Shown in pieces: positions 36,187-46,391 of a stretch of DNA of 64,000 nt; position 1 is the stretch's first letter, and each line of letters opens with the position of its first letter. The stretch is from the NCBI GenBank assembly GCA_902799835.1, contig CADCCF010000001.1, forward strand, positions 62,001-126,000, read 5' to 3'. Source of the stretch: an uncultured Pseudomonadota bacterium (lineage in GTDB: Bacteria; Pseudomonadota; Alphaproteobacteria; RF32; CAG-239). The position numbers and the translations under genes were made by a program. The notes beneath the pieces are model-generated. The model ran no database searches and was not told the DNA's origin. It saw only the letters and a program-made list of their open reading frames with translations.

Positions 36187-38463
36187 TTAGATAACTTCCC
36201 GACGACCGACATGATCTGCCGGTGTTATAATCCCTTCCTGCTCCATCCGATCGATGATTGAAGCCGCACGATTATAGCCAATGCGCAATCTACGTTGCAC
36301 ATAACTGGTGGAAGCTTTTTTATCGGTTTGGACAATTTGCACAGCTTGACGATACAAATCCTCATCACTGCCCGAGGCAAAATCACCACTGTCAAATACT
36401 GCCTTATCTCCGCCTTTAGCCCCCTCCAACTCACCTTGGGTGACTTCTTCCACATATTCCGGTTGGCGTTGTGCTTTAATAAATTCGACAATTTTTTCAA
36501 CTTCACTGTCTTTGACAAATGGGGCATGTACACGACGCGGTCTTTGTCCAGCCGGCATATAGAGCATATCGCCCATACCCAAAAGCTGTTCAGCACCTTG
36601 CTCACCCAAAATGGTACGACTATCGATTTTTGAGGTTACCTGATAGCTGATTCTGGTTGGGAAATTTGCCTTAATCGTACCGGTAATCACATCAACCGAA
36701 GGTCTTTGTGTTGACATAATCAGGTGAATACCGGCGGCACGCGCCATCTGTGCCAAACGCTGAATAGCTGCCTCAACTTCTTTACCGGCCACCAACATCA
36801 AATCAGCCATTTCATCAACCACAATCACAATATAGGGCATCGGGGTTAAATCCATTTCCTGCTCTTCGAAAATCGGTTTACCGGTTTCCATATCAAATCC
36901 GGTCTGAACTGTCTTGGTCAGTTTTTCACCACTATTTCGCAATTCTTCCAGCTTTTGATTATATCCGGTGATATTACGCACATTAAGTTGTGCCATCGCC
37001 CGATAACGATCTTCCATTTCTTTAACTGCCCATTTCAAGCCGATAACTGCTTTGGCCGGATCGGTAATCACCGGTGTCAAAAGATGTGGAATTCCGTTAT
37101 ACATTGTAAACTCTAGCATCTTCGGATCAATCATAATCAGCTTGCATTCTTCCGGTGTCATTTTATAAAGCAACGATATAATCATTGAGTTTACGCCCAC
37201 TGATTTACCCGAACCGGTCGTGCCGGCCACCAACAAATGCGGCATTTTAGCCAAATCGGCATAAGTGTTTTTACCACCGATATCTTTACCTAAACTAATA
37301 GTCAAAGCAGCTTTGGAATCTCTAAATTCATCAGCATCAACCAAATCACGCAAATAAACGGTCTCGCGTTTGGGATTAGGCATTTCAATTCCAATGGTAT
37401 TCGACCCCGGAACCACGGCAATACGAACCGATACCGCGCTCATTGAGCGAGCAATGTCATCAGACAATCCTATAACACGTTGTGTTTTTGTTCCCGGTGC
37501 CGGCTCTAATTCGTACAAAGTTACCACCGGACCGGAACGAATTTGCACAATTTTGCCGATAACTCCGAATTCTTTTAAAACATCTTCCAGTTTCAAAGCA
37601 ATTTTTTCCAGTTCTTTCTGGCTTACCTGCGGCAAAGCTTTATTTTTATCCAACCCTAACAGTTCAACCGATGGGAAATTATAGCCTTCAATTTTCTTGG
37701 CAACTTTGGCTACCTTAACACCTTCTGTTGAAGTTTTCTTTTCTTCCGGCTCAATTTCATCATCCTTAAACTTCGGCTCCTTGCGACGCTTTGGCGTTTT
37801 ATCTTTTTTTATTGTCTCGTGCCGACGCAATCCTTTGGCCGCAATACAAACTTTTTTACTTCCGCGGCACAGCCAAACCAATCCGCCCCAAACTGCCAAA
37901 ACAATTTTTTTAATCACCCGCCACCAACTGCCAAAAGTAATTCCGCAGGCGAAATTGAACGAAACCCAAGCTAAAAATGCTCCGACAACCTCCAACCCGT
38001 AACGGCTATAAGCAAAACCATATTTGCGCTCAACCAGTGATGAGATTTGGCGGGAGAAAAAGTCGCCGATATTTCCGCCAACTTTAATATTATCAATTCG
38101 TCCCCAAACCAAACTCATAAAAACTGCCATAAACAGTATGCCTAAACCCCAAGCAAACAGCCGCCACCAACATTTTACAAATGTTTTATAGCGTATAATT
38201 TCATAGCCCCAAACCGCAACCGCCAACAAAAATATCGGCAAAGCAAAACCAAACCATGTCAAAACAAAATCAGCCGTAAAGGCTCCGCTCAAACCTAAAA
38301 AATTTTTCACCTCTTTTGATGAGGCAATATTATAGCCGGCATCTTCCGCATGATATCCCAAACAGGCCGCCACCAGCCAAATTACCGCCATAATTAAAAA
38401 AACTCCGATTGACATCACTGCCAATTTTGCCGCTATTGATTCGTTTTTTTTGCGCTTTGCCAT
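36187..38463 (-). CDS. ftsK: DNA translocase FtsK
   Basis: This septal motor pumps chromosomal termini and supports dimer resolution. The product is 758 residues from the ATG at 38463, which has AAAGG upstream; an extension to 38496 is less likely. Four N-terminal helices (about 20-190) are followed by a short linker, then the RecA-like motor with Walker A VAGTTGSGKSVG and Walker B YIVIVVDEMADLM. The C-terminal winged-helix gamma domain (about 690-758, with RRLRIGYNRAASIIDRME) normally reads KOPS sites. Confidence 0.97.
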   Translation of the reverse strand: MAKRKKNESIAAKLAVMSIGVFLIMAVIWLVAACLGYHAEDAGYNIASSKEVKNFLGLSGAFTADFVLTWFGFALPIFLLAVAVWGYEIIRYKTFVKCWWRLFAWGLGILFMAVFMSLVWGRIDNIKVGGNIGDFFSRQISSLVERKYGFAYSRYGLEVVGAFLAWVSFNFACGITFGSWWRVIKKIVLAVWGGLVWLCRGSKKVCIAAKGLRRHETIKKDKTPKRRKEPKFKDDEIEPEEKKTSTEGVKVAKVAKKIEGYNFPSVELLGLDKNKALPQVSQKELEKIALKLEDVLKEFGVIGKIVQIRSGPVVTLYELEPAPGTKTQRVIGLSDDIARSMSAVSVRIAVVPGSNTIGIEMPNPKRETVYLRDLVDADEFRDSKAALTISLGKDIGGKNTYADLAKMPHLLVAGTTGSGKSVGVNSMIISLLYKMTPEECKLIMIDPKMLEFTMYNGIPHLLTPVITDPAKAVIGLKWAVKEMEDRYRAMAQLNVRNITGYNQKLEELRNSGEKLTKTVQTGFDMETGKPIFEEQEMDLTPMPYIVIVVDEMADLMLVAGKEVEAAIQRLAQMARAAGIHLIMSTQRPSVDVITGTIKANFPTRISYQVTSKIDSRTILGEQGAEQLLGMGDMLYMPAGQRPRRVHAPFVKDSEVEKIVEFIKAQRQPEYVEEVTQGELEGAKGGDKAVFDSGDFASGSDEDLYRQAVQIVQTDKKASTSYVQRRLRIGYNRAASIIDRMEQEGIITPADHVGRREVI

Positions 38464-38629
38464 ATCGTTAACCTTTGTATCGATTCCAATTCGCACTTAT
38501 TGTAAACCGACAATTCTCAACAATCGGTTAATGTTTTTTGATTTTATAACCCGTCCAAAAACCTTGACTTTGCTCTTGCTTTGCCGCAATCTTAAAAGCA
38601 TTAAATCTTTCATAAAAGGAGTATTAAAA

Positions 38630-39367
38630 ATGTTCAGACTTGATGGAAAAGTAGCTTTGATTACCGGTGCTTCCGGCGGTTTGGGTGACAAAATTGCCCG
38701 CACATTACATGCTCAAGGTGCCAAGTTGGCTTTGACTGATGTCCGCGCCGAAGGCATGGAAAAACTAAAAGCTGATTTAGGCGATGGGGTGGAAACTTTT
38801 ACTGCCAACCTTTCTGATGCCGAAGCTATCAAAAATCTTGTGTCTGAAGTTGAAGCCAAATTCGGTCAGATTGACATTTTGGTCAACAATGCCGGCTTAA
38901 CCCGAGATAATTTGTTTATGCGCATGAGTGATGAAGAATGGCAGTTGGTTTTGGATGTCAACCTATCTGCCGGATTCAAATTGGCACGCGGCGTTATTCG
39001 CGGCATGATGAAACGTCGTTACGGTCGCATTATCGGTATTGCTTCAATTGTTGGCGTTATGGGTAATGCCGGACAGGCCAACTATGCCGCATCCAAAGGC
39101 GGCATGATTGCCATGAACAAATGCTTGGCTCAAGAAGTTGCCTCGCGCAACATTACGGTCAACTCGATTGCCCCCGGCTTTATTCGCACCCCAATGACTG
39201 ATGGACTGCCCGAAGATGTCAAAGCCGGCATGTTAGCTCGCATTCCCGAAGGCAAGTTGGGCGAAGCACAAGATATTGCCAATGTGGTGGCTTTTCTGTC
39301 CTCTGATGAAGCACAGTATATCACCGGACAAACTATCAATGTCAACGGCGGCATGGCAATGATATAA
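38630..39367 (+). CDS. fabG: 3-oxoacyl-ACP reductase FabG
   Basis: This NADPH-dependent SDR reductase of fatty acid elongation has 245 residues from the ATG at 38630, with AAAGGAG 8 bases upstream. It shows the TGASGGLG cofactor motif, NNAG (VNNAGLTRD), the catalytic Ser in IASIVGVMGN and YAASKGG. The frame stays open to 38450, but the extra N-terminus is not SDR-like. No other fatty acid genes are adjacent. Confidence 0.96.
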   Translation: MFRLDGKVALITGASGGLGDKIARTLHAQGAKLALTDVRAEGMEKLKADLGDGVETFTANLSDAEAIKNLVSEVEAKFGQIDILVNNAGLTRDNLFMRMSDEEWQLVLDVNLSAGFKLARGVIRGMMKRRYGRIIGIASIVGVMGNAGQANYAASKGGMIAMNKCLAQEVASRNITVNSIAPGFIRTPMTDGLPEDVKAGMLARIPEGKLGEAQDIANVVAFLSSDEAQYITGQTINVNGGMAMI

Positions 39368-39375
39368 CCCTTATT

Positions 39376-39402
39376 GTCATCCTTGGGCTTGACCCGAGGA
39401 TC
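39376..39402. repeat. alphaproteobacterial hairpin repeat
   Basis: GTCATCCTTGGGCTTGACCC then GAGGATC forms ATCCTtGGG / CCCgAGGAT around CTTGA. It matches the dispersed intergenic 'GTCATCC..GGGCTTGACCC..GGATC' hairpin known from many Alphaproteobacteria. It lies between the fabG stop and its terminator. Confidence 0.8.
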
Positions 39403-39403
39403 A

Positions 39404-39442
39404 AAAAAAGAGGAAGGCTCTTTTATAAGCGTTCCTCTTTTT
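39404..39442. terminator. terminator of fabG
   Basis: AAAAAGAGGAA pairs with TTCCTCTTTTT across a loop of about 17 bases, with T-rich and A-rich flanks. It may act in both directions, also ending the facing 117-codon gene. Confidence 0.8.
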
Positions 39443-39451
39443 ATTTTCTCC

Positions 39452-39805
39452 TCAACCCCAACTGTATCTTTCCAGGGTTTTAGCCAGTGCTTCCACAGCC
39501 TCATCACCGAGTCCTTTATAGAACAAATGCAACATAAACTGCTGCATTACTACAAAAAACTCTGCATCAGCATGACTTTTCTTAAAAGCCTTAACGTCAT
39601 ATTGAATGGCATCAATATGCCGTTTAGAAACCCGAGCATGAACCATCTTATCAGACCAGTCCGGAGCCTCATCATTGGTGTAGGTTCCCCACTTGATGCC
39701 TTCAGCATTGATAATCTGAAACACATCGGTTTCCTTAGCGTTTAATTCTTTCGCCGCCTCAGTTTGATCACTGATAGCAACAGTTTTAATAAAATACTCA
39801 CTCAT
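39452..39805 (-). CDS. unknown 117-residue protein
   Basis: I do not recognise this protein. It is acidic, has no signal peptide or membrane helix, and looks like a compact alpha/beta domain: MSEYFIKTVAISDQTEA then NAKETDVFQIINAEGIKWG. The C-terminal half is helical (FVVMQQFMLHLFYKGLGDEAVEALAK split across two helices). There is no clear Shine-Dalgarno sequence before the ATG. It lies alone between fabG and cca. Confidence 0.6.
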   Translation of the reverse strand: MSEYFIKTVAISDQTEAAKELNAKETDVFQIINAEGIKWGTYTNDEAPDWSDKMVHARVSKRHIDAIQYDVKAFKKSHADAEFFVVMQQFMLHLFYKGLGDEAVEALAKTLERYSWG

Positions 39806-39927
39806 AATAAGTTATTTTTAATTAAATATTTGTGCATAAGCTACCATTTATTTTGTTTTTGCGCAATAAAAAAATTACTTGCCTCTTGCTTGTAATGCTC
39901 CTAATCTGATTTTAAGGAGAATGAATA

Positions 39928-41013
39928 ATGCAAATTTATCTGGTTGGTGGTGCCGTTCGTGACATGATTTTAGGACTTACCCCGCATGACAAAGATTATG
40001 TTGTAGTCGGCGCCACACCGCAAGAAATGCTGTCATTGGGCTACAAGCAAGTCGGTAAAGATTTTCCGGTTTTTTTGCATCCAAAAACCAAAGAAGAATA
40101 TGCTCTTGCCCGCCGTGAAATTGCCATTGGCAAGGGGCATAAAGATTTTACCTTTGAATTTACCACCGATATCAGCTTAGAAGACGACTTAATTCGCCGT
40201 GATTTTACTTGCAACGCCTTGGCTTATGATGAAAAAACACAACAAATCATTGATCCTTTCGGTGGTGTTGCCGACATCAAAAATCGCCTGCTTCGCCATA
40301 TCAGCCCCCATTTTGCCGAAGATCCTTTACGAGTTTTGCGCGCCTGCCGTTTCGCTGCTCAGCTAGATTTTAGCATAGCCCCCGAGACTATAACCTTATG
40401 CCAAAAAATATCATCGACCGGCACTCTATCAACACTCTCTGCCGAACGCATCTGGCAAGAAATTTCCAAAGCCTTGGTCACACCACGTTTTGAGATTTTT
40501 ATAAAAGCTTTAGCCGATTGTGATGCATTTTCCCGTCTGTTACCCGAACTAAAATCAATCCCTCAAGCCTTAATTTCTACCACCCAAAGCTCGCCTCTCG
40601 TCAAATGGGCAACCCTTCTTCAACCGCTTAGCTCCTATGAGCGTCAGAGCATTCATCACCGCCTTAAAACCCCTAATTCTTATGCTGATTTTGCTCACCT
40701 GTGCGCCGATAATCTCCAATCTTTTATCCACTTATCACCTAATGATTGTTTAAGTTTGTTTGAGCTTACTTGCACAGCTTCCGCACAATTTAAAAATCCT
40801 GCCTTGCTCAATGATTTTTTATCTTTTTGCCGCTTATTCTGCTCCCAACCTGACTACGCTCGTAATGCCCAACTCTGTTTATCGACTTTTGAACTGTTAA
40901 AAGATGTCAAAGCATCAGCTACGCCCAACTTTGCCTCATTATCCGGTGCCGAGTTGGGACGGGCCTATCGCACTTATCGCATTAAATTGTTGGAAGATTA
41001 TTTTAAATCTTGA
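39928..41013 (+). CDS. cca: CCA tRNA nucleotidyltransferase
   Basis: It adds or repairs the 3' CCA of tRNA. The 361 residues have the class II poly(A) polymerase head: GGAVRDMILG (about 6), the DKDYVVVG catalytic Asp pair, and RRDFTCNALAYD. The RNA-binding region RHISPHFAEDPLRVLRACRFA follows. It is shorter than the E. coli enzyme (412 residues), and the C-terminal HD phosphohydrolase domain appears degenerate or absent. The 3' end overlaps rbfA by 16 bases, tail to tail. Confidence 0.95.
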   Translation: MQIYLVGGAVRDMILGLTPHDKDYVVVGATPQEMLSLGYKQVGKDFPVFLHPKTKEEYALARREIAIGKGHKDFTFEFTTDISLEDDLIRRDFTCNALAYDEKTQQIIDPFGGVADIKNRLLRHISPHFAEDPLRVLRACRFAAQLDFSIAPETITLCQKISSTGTLSTLSAERIWQEISKALVTPRFEIFIKALADCDAFSRLLPELKSIPQALISTTQSSPLVKWATLLQPLSSYERQSIHHRLKTPNSYADFAHLCADNLQSFIHLSPNDCLSLFELTCTASAQFKNPALLNDFLSFCRLFCSQPDYARNAQLCLSTFELLKDVKASATPNFASLSGAELGRAYRTYRIKLLEDYFKS

Positions 41014-41372
41014 GCCACATGCGGATGATGGAGCAATTTCTCGATTTTATCGACTTCTTCAAAAGTTTTATCAACCCTGAAGTTAATCTCCGGCACATAG
41101 CGCAACGAAGTTTTTAAGCCGATTTGCTTCCTAAAAAAGTTTGCCGCCAACTGCAATCCACCCAAAACCTCCTGCAAATATTCGTTATTCGAGGTAATAA
41201 ACCACACCGTGCAATATTTCAAATCCGGCGACACCGTAACATTGGTAACCGTTACCAAAGTGTCAATTCCCTCCAAGTTATGAATTTCACCGCGATCAAT
41301 AAATTGGGTAATAACTTTGCGAATTTCTTGAGCTACTCTAAGTTGTCTTTGCGACATTTCCTTATCAGCCAT
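40998..41372 (-). CDS. rbfA: 30S ribosome-binding factor RbfA
   Basis: This 124-residue KH-type protein needed for 16S rRNA 5' end maturation shows RQLRVAQEIRKVI near the N-terminus and RYVPEINFRVDKTFEEVDKI near the C-terminus. It is normally in the infB-rbfA-truB operon. Here it is 35 kb from infB and divergent from truB, so the operon has been rearranged. Confidence 0.94.
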   Translation of the reverse strand: MADKEMSQRQLRVAQEIRKVITQFIDRGEIHNLEGIDTLVTVTNVTVSPDLKYCTVWFITSNNEYLQEVLGGLQLAANFFRKQIGLKTSLRYVPEINFRVDKTFEEVDKIEKLLHHPHVAQDLK

Positions 41373-41458
41373 TTATTTTCTCCTTGCAATCTTGCAAAGC
41401 AGTATAATAATATAAAATCACTTAAGCAAGCGTTTTAACAATATTATAAGACTATTCA

Positions 41459-42361
41459 ATGAAACATTCCAAGGGCGAAAAAATCAATGGTTGGCTGATA
41501 ATTGACAAGCCGATTGGCATGGGCTCCACTCAGGTCGTCAACCAAACTCGTCATCTGTTCAATGCTCAAAAAAACGGCCATACCGGAACTTTAGATCCTT
41601 TTGCTTCCGGTGTTCTGCCGATTGCCTTCGGCGAAGCAACCAAGCTGATTCCTTATGTTACGGACGGCAAAAAAGAATATGAATTTACCTTAAAATTTGG
41701 CTCAACCACTGATACTCTTGATTTGACCGGACAAATTATCGCCAGTAGCGAAATCATTCCCTCACAAGAGCAAATTTTGGCTGTTTTGCCGTCATTCCTT
41801 GGCGAAATCACCCAAATTCCTCCGGCTTATTCTGCCATCAAAATCAATGGCAAACGTGCTTATGATCTGGCACGAGCGGGGCAAAATGTCGCCATTCCTT
41901 CCCGCCCAATTACCATTTACAGTCTGCAACTTTTAAAAATGTTACCCGATTCGCAAGCTTTATTTCGTGTTGAATGTTCCAAAGGCACCTATGTACGCAC
42001 CCTCGGTGCAGATATTGCACAAAAACTCGGCACTTATGGTCATTTAACCGCACTTCGCCGCACCAAATGTGGTAAATTTAGCCTTTCCGATACGATTTTA
42101 CTGGATAATTTAAAAAAATTAGATTATAGTGCGCTCCAACAATCGTTGCTTCCTTTGTTGACATGTCTGTGCGACATCACGGTCATTGCCATATCAGAGG
42201 AAGAAGCTGTTCGCCTGCAAAAAGGGCAAAAACTTTCTGCCGCCTCTTATGGTCTTGAGGGTAAAAATCAAGAAATGGTGGCAGTAGTTTCTGATCAGCC
42301 GATTGCGATTGTTCGAATTGAAGGAAAGTCAATTTCTCCGATTCGCGTTTTTAACTTATAA
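41459..42361 (+). CDS. truB: tRNA pseudouridine(55) synthase TruB
   Basis: It makes pseudouridine 55 in the T-loop of tRNAs. The 300 residues contain NGWLLIID-type start ([19 protein letters not shown]), the catalytic Asp in [15 protein letters not shown] (about 40-54), and [17 protein letters not shown]. It is upstream of rpsO (17-base gap) and probably co-transcribed. Confidence 0.96.
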   Translation: MKHSKGEKINGWLIIDKPIGMGSTQVVNQTRHLFNAQKNGHTGTLDPFASGVLPIAFGEATKLIPYVTDGKKEYEFTLKFGSTTDTLDLTGQIIASSEIIPSQEQILAVLPSFLGEITQIPPAYSAIKINGKRAYDLARAGQNVAIPSRPITIYSLQLLKMLPDSQALFRVECSKGTYVRTLGADIAQKLGTYGHLTALRRTKCGKFSLSDTILLDNLKKLDYSALQQSLLPLLTCLCDITVIAISEEEAVRLQKGQKLSAASYGLEGKNQEMVAVVSDQPIAIVRIEGKSISPIRVFNL

Positions 42362-42378
42362 CTAAAAAGGAAAATAAG

Positions 42379-42648
42379 ATGTCGTTATCATTAGAAGATA
42401 AACAAAAATTAATCAAAACTTATGCTCTCAACCCCAATGACACCGGTTCTCCGGAAGTTCAGATTGCTATTTGGACTGTTGAAATCAACAATCTTATTGA
42501 GCATTTCAAAACTCATGCCAAAGACAATCACTCTCGTTTGGGTTTGATGAAAAAAGTTGCTCGTCGTCGTCACTTGCTCGACTATTTGAAAAAGAAAGAC
42601 GAGAGCAGATATCAAAACATTATCTCTAAGTTGAACATTAGACGATAA
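42379..42648 (+). CDS. rpsO: 30S ribosomal protein S15
   Basis: The 89-residue primary 16S-binding protein is complete, with [11 protein letters not shown] near 19, [20 protein letters not shown] and the C-terminal [20 protein letters not shown] precedes the ATG. Confidence 0.97.
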   Translation: MSLSLEDKQKLIKTYALNPNDTGSPEVQIAIWTVEINNLIEHFKTHAKDNHSRLGLMKKVARRRHLLDYLKKKDESRYQNIISKLNIRR

Positions 42649-42666
42649 TTCAGGTTGCGAATAAAA

Positions 42667-42702
42667 TTGCGGAGCTTGCCTAACATTCCTTAAGCTCCGC
42701 AA
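42667..42702 (+). promoter_or_regulatory. rpsO-pnp intergenic hairpin
   Basis: An 11 bp perfect stem, TTGCGGAGCTT / AAGCTCCGCAA, has a 14-base loop and no T-run. In E. coli the pnp leader hairpin at the same place is cut by RNase III and allows PNPase autoregulation. The position and form here fit that role. Confidence 0.65.
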
Positions 42703-42776
42703 GCTTTATTCCAGCTTTTAAAATCCTGCATGGGGCAGGTAGAGGTTTATATGAGAAAATGAAAGGTATATAAAAT

Positions 42777-44897
42777 ATGATTCAATTTAATGAAGTCCGC
42801 AAAGAAATGGAATGGGGCGGACGCAAACTCGTTCTCGAAACAGGTAAAATTTCTCGTCAAGCAGCCGGCTCGGTTATTGTCACCTATGGTGAAACAGTGG
42901 TTCACGGCACAGTTTGCGCAGCCAAAGAAGTAAAAGCGGATCAAGATTTTTTCCCGTTAACGGTTAACTATCAAGAAAAATATTATGCCACCGGTAAAAT
43001 TCCCGGCGGTTTTGTAAAACGCGAGGGCAAACCTTCTGAGCGTGAAGTTCTTTTATCACGTTTGATTGATCGCCCAATACGTCCCCTTTTTCCTGATGCT
43101 TTCAAAAACGAAGTGCAAATTGTCTGCACCGTTTTGGCGCATGATCAAAAAACCGATTCTGATGTTGTTGCCATGATTGCAGCCTCCGCTGCTTTGGCTG
43201 TTTCCGGCATTCCGTTCTTAGGTCCTATCGGTGCTGCTAAAATCGGTTACATTGACGGACAATATGTCCTCAACCCCACCATCGAACAACAAAAATCATC
43301 TCAGTTGGAATTGGCGGTTGCCGGTACCAATGAAGGTGTTTTGATGGTTGAATCCGAAGCTCAAGAACTTTCAGAAGAAACCATGTTGGGTGCGGTTATG
43401 TTTGGTTTTGAAAACTTCCAACCGGTTATTAACCTCATTAACGAGCTCAAAAAAGAAGCCGGCAAAACTCCTTGGGAAATGCCTTCATTTCCGCCTGAGT
43501 TTGATGCTCTTTTTGCTCGTTTGGAAAAAGAATACACTGACAGATATTCGGTTGCTTTTGAAGAGACCGATAAACTCACCCGTGGCGAAAAATTAGGTGT
43601 CTTAGCCGAAGAAATTAAAGCTTCTATTGACCCTGAAAACGAAATTGAAACTCGTTATGTCGGTGAAGCTATCGAACAATTAATGCATAAAGTTATGCGT
43701 GAAAAAGTTCTCTCCACCGGACGCCGCATTGACGGACGCGATACCAAAACTGTTCGTCCTATTCAGTGCCAAGTTGATGTTCTTCCCACCGCTCACGGTT
43801 CAGCATTGTTTACTCGTGGTGAAACTCAGGCTTTGGTTGTTACCACTTTAGGTACCGGTGAAGATGCTCAAATCGTTGATGGCCTGATGGATGAATCCAA
43901 AGAAACTTTTATGTTAAACTACAACTTCCCGCCGTTCTCGGTTGGTGAATGTGGTCGTTTGGGTTCTCCCGGACGTCGTGAAATCGGTCACGGCAAATTG
44001 GCATGGCGCGCTATCCACCCGATGATGCCTGATGATCCCGACAAATTTCCCTACACTGTTCGTGTGGTTTCCGAAATTATGGAATCCAACGGTTCTTCGT
44101 CTATGGCAACAGTCTGCGGATCAACCATGTCATTGATGTCAGCCGGTGTACCAATGCGTAAACCGGTTGCCGGTATTGCTATGGGTTTAATCAAAGAAGA
44201 TGATGGTCGTGTTGCTATCCTGACCGATATCTTGGGCGATGAAGACCACCTTGGCGATATGGACTTCAAGGTTGCCGGAACTAAAGATGGTGTTACCGCT
44301 TTGCAAATGGATATTAAGATTACCTCCATTACCAAAGAGATTATGGAAAAAGCTTTGATTCAAGCTCATGAAGGTCGTATCCACATCTTGGGCGAAATGG
44401 CCAAAGCTATTGCCGAGCCTCGTCCACATGTTTCGGATAAAGCTCCTCGCATTGTTGCTATCAAGATTGCGGTTGATAAAATCCGTGAAGTTATCGGTAC
44501 CGGCGGTAAGGTTATTCGTGAGATTGTCGAAAAGACTCACACCAAAATCGATATTACCGATGATGGTGTAGTCAAGATTGCTTCAATGAAAAAAGAAGAC
44601 GGCGATGCCGCTTTGGAATGGATTATGGGTATTGTTGCCGAACCTGAAACCGGCAAAATTTATCATGGTACCATTACCAAGATTATGGAATTTGGTGCAT
44701 TTGTCCGCTTCCTTGGCACAACCGAAGGTTTGGTTCACATCTCTGAAGTTAAGAACGAGCGTATCGCCTCGGTTTCTGATTTCTACAAAGAAGGTGATCA
44801 AATTTGGGTTAAGTGCTTGGGTTCTGACAACCGTGGCAAAATTAAGCTCTCAGCTAAGAGAGTTAACCAAGAAACCGGTGAAGATTTGGAAAAATAA
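42777..44897 (+). CDS. pnp: polyribonucleotide nucleotidyltransferase (PNPase)
   Basis: This is the phosphorolytic 3'-5' exoribonuclease of RNA decay. The 706 residues comprise two RNase PH domains, an intervening helical domain, a KH domain (about 555-615, [12 protein letters not shown]) and an S1 domain (about 620-695, [20 protein letters not shown]). [20 protein letters not shown] is a PNPase hallmark. It ends in a strong terminator. Confidence 0.98.
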   Translation: MIQFNEVRKEMEWGGRKLVLETGKISRQAAGSVIVTYGETVVHGTVCAAKEVKADQDFFPLTVNYQEKYYATGKIPGGFVKREGKPSEREVLLSRLIDRPIRPLFPDAFKNEVQIVCTVLAHDQKTDSDVVAMIAASAALAVSGIPFLGPIGAAKIGYIDGQYVLNPTIEQQKSSQLELAVAGTNEGVLMVESEAQELSEETMLGAVMFGFENFQPVINLINELKKEAGKTPWEMPSFPPEFDALFARLEKEYTDRYSVAFEETDKLTRGEKLGVLAEEIKASIDPENEIETRYVGEAIEQLMHKVMREKVLSTGRRIDGRDTKTVRPIQCQVDVLPTAHGSALFTRGETQALVVTTLGTGEDAQIVDGLMDESKETFMLNYNFPPFSVGECGRLGSPGRREIGHGKLAWRAIHPMMPDDPDKFPYTVRVVSEIMESNGSSSMATVCGSTMSLMSAGVPMRKPVAGIAMGLIKEDDGRVAILTDILGDEDHLGDMDFKVAGTKDGVTALQMDIKITSITKEIMEKALIQAHEGRIHILGEMAKAIAEPRPHVSDKAPRIVAIKIAVDKIREVIGTGGKVIREIVEKTHTKIDITDDGVVKIASMKKEDGDAALEWIMGIVAEPETGKIYHGTITKIMEFGAFVRFLGTTEGLVHISEVKNERIASVSDFYKEGDQIWVKCLGSDNRGKIKLSAKRVNQETGEDLEK

Positions 44898-44912
44898 TTT
44901 CCTTATCCTATC

Positions 44913-44953
44913 AAAAAAAGAGGCAGATGTTTTTCAACATCGGCCTCTTTTTT
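44913..44953 (+). terminator. terminator of pnp
   Basis: A long stem, AAAAAGAGGC-a-GATGTT paired with AACATC-g-GCCTCTTTTT with one mismatch and a 4-base loop, is followed by more T. Confidence 0.9.
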
Positions 44954-44994
44954 GTTTTATTCAGCAGGGTTTTTAGGTACCTGCCTTACGAACC

Positions 44995-46161
44995 TTATTT
45001 GTTGGCTTCTTTGGATTTAGCCCTGACCTTATACAAACTCAATTTGAGCTGAGGATCGGACTCGACAATCGCCTTTGCATCTTCCGAATTCAAACCATTA
45101 TTGGGCTCAAATTCGAAGATTTTTTCGGCGAAGCCGAGGTTTCTGCTTTGCAGCAGACTAACTACCGCTCTATCATGAAGCTGATGACCGGTTTGATGGA
45201 ATACATCATAATGATCATCCGTCATATAATATTGCGTTCCGATACAAATATCCTCTGTCTCACATATATGGCGCCAGTCATCAAGCTTTCCAGATTTAAC
45301 AATCTTAATCTGACTGTTACATCTTAATGCTAGCTCAATTTTTTTCCATCGTTCGGTGTCGGATATATGATTCTTCAGCTCAGTCACTTTGCCCTTAGCA
45401 AGGCCATAAGCGGCTATTACCCTTATGAGCAGGTCGTCCAAACTATTTTCAGCCAAAACTTCAATTTGCTCAAAGCTTGGCGTATAGCGAAAAACTAACC
45501 ACTCTAGCACATCAGCAGCAGCCTTATTTTTGGCTTTAGCCAGGAGCTCAAATTTTTCTATATCCAAGCCATCGTGCTTCTTAGCATACGAGCAAATCTG
45601 CTGATTGTTCAGCTTACCAAACTGTTCGTTTGTTAAGATTTCACCTTGTTCAATAGCAAAGTCTTTGCATTTTTCAAAGACCTTTGCCTTTTCCTCGGCA
45701 TTCAATTTGGCGAACACATCTTGACTGCTGTGATATCCGTATATGCTCAATGTACCTGCATAACACTCAAGAAAGCACTCACAACGATCCTTTGAAGAGA
45801 ACTTGGAAAAGTTTTCAAACTCATAAATCATGTAGTGCTTACGGCAACGCCACGGCAATACTCGCCATAACCAGTTGTTTGTTTCAAAGGGAATATGAGT
45901 AATTAAATCCCAAGCTCCGATTCCCTTCTCATAGGACATCCGCGCTACCCATTTGGGAGCCATGAGAGCCAATACCCACACGACGATAGGGTTAAAGATG
46001 ATTACGCTGACCATCATGCCAATGAGGGCAACAGCGTACAGTGCAACATAAAGTGCAACATAAGTTGCTTTCTTTAAAAATTTTTTACGTGCCATAATAT
46101 AAGATTTTAATGGCTTAACCTGTTCCTCGGTTAAAAAATCAAAAAGCTGCCAGGGAACCAC
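44995..46161 (-). CDS. unknown membrane protein with LTxEQ-type helical repeats
   Basis: The frame has up to 388 codons. A likelier start is the ATG at 46095 (MARKKFLKK), giving 366 residues, but neither start has a clear ribosome site. Two adjacent hydrophobic helices (about residues 32-52 and 57-70 of the long form) anchor a large soluble region. That region carries degenerate 25-30 residue helical units beginning LTNEQFGKL, LDIEKFELL and PSFEQIEVL, and the disputed N-terminus holds a similar LTEEQVKPL. Cys-rich patch CECFLECYAG near 127. I recognise no family. Confidence 0.62.
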   Translation of the reverse strand: MVPWQLFDFLTEEQVKPLKSYIMARKKFLKKATYVALYVALYAVALIGMMVSVIIFNPIVVWVLALMAPKWVARMSYEKGIGAWDLITHIPFETNNWLWRVLPWRCRKHYMIYEFENFSKFSSKDRCECFLECYAGTLSIYGYHSSQDVFAKLNAEEKAKVFEKCKDFAIEQGEILTNEQFGKLNNQQICSYAKKHDGLDIEKFELLAKAKNKAAADVLEWLVFRYTPSFEQIEVLAENSLDDLLIRVIAAYGLAKGKVTELKNHISDTERWKKIELALRCNSQIKIVKSGKLDDWRHICETEDICIGTQYYMTDDHYDVFHQTGHQLHDRAVVSLLQSRNLGFAEKIFEFEPNNGLNSEDAKAIVESDPQLKLSLYKVRAKSKEANK

Positions 46162-46327
46162 TTACGTGCAGACAACTGTCCGTATAACCGATCATGGTAA
46201 TTTCGCCAAATCTTAATCATCTGTTCAAGCAGAACTTAAACCAACAATTAGTCATCAACAATAATACCTCAATCCTTATACAAACAACAAGAATATACCG
46301 CTTTTTCGAAATTTTGTCAACATTCTT

Positions 46328-46369
46328 TTATTTAAAAATCAAAAAGCTGCCATTTTCATGACAGCTTTT
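46328..46369 (-). terminator. terminator of rplK-rplA
   Basis: On the minus strand AAAAGCTGtCAT-gaaa-ATGgCAGCTTTTT is followed by GATTTTT. A 19-base piece of its tail (AAAAATCAAAAAGCTGCCA on the plus strand) recurs near 46135-46151. Confidence 0.85.
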
Positions 46370-46391
46370 CTATGGTGTAACTTTAAGAAAA

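Noticed and set aside
43348..43596. 82-codon plus-strand frame inside pnp
   Set aside because: Shifted-frame shadow of PNPase; the pnp frame is continuous and fully family-like across it.
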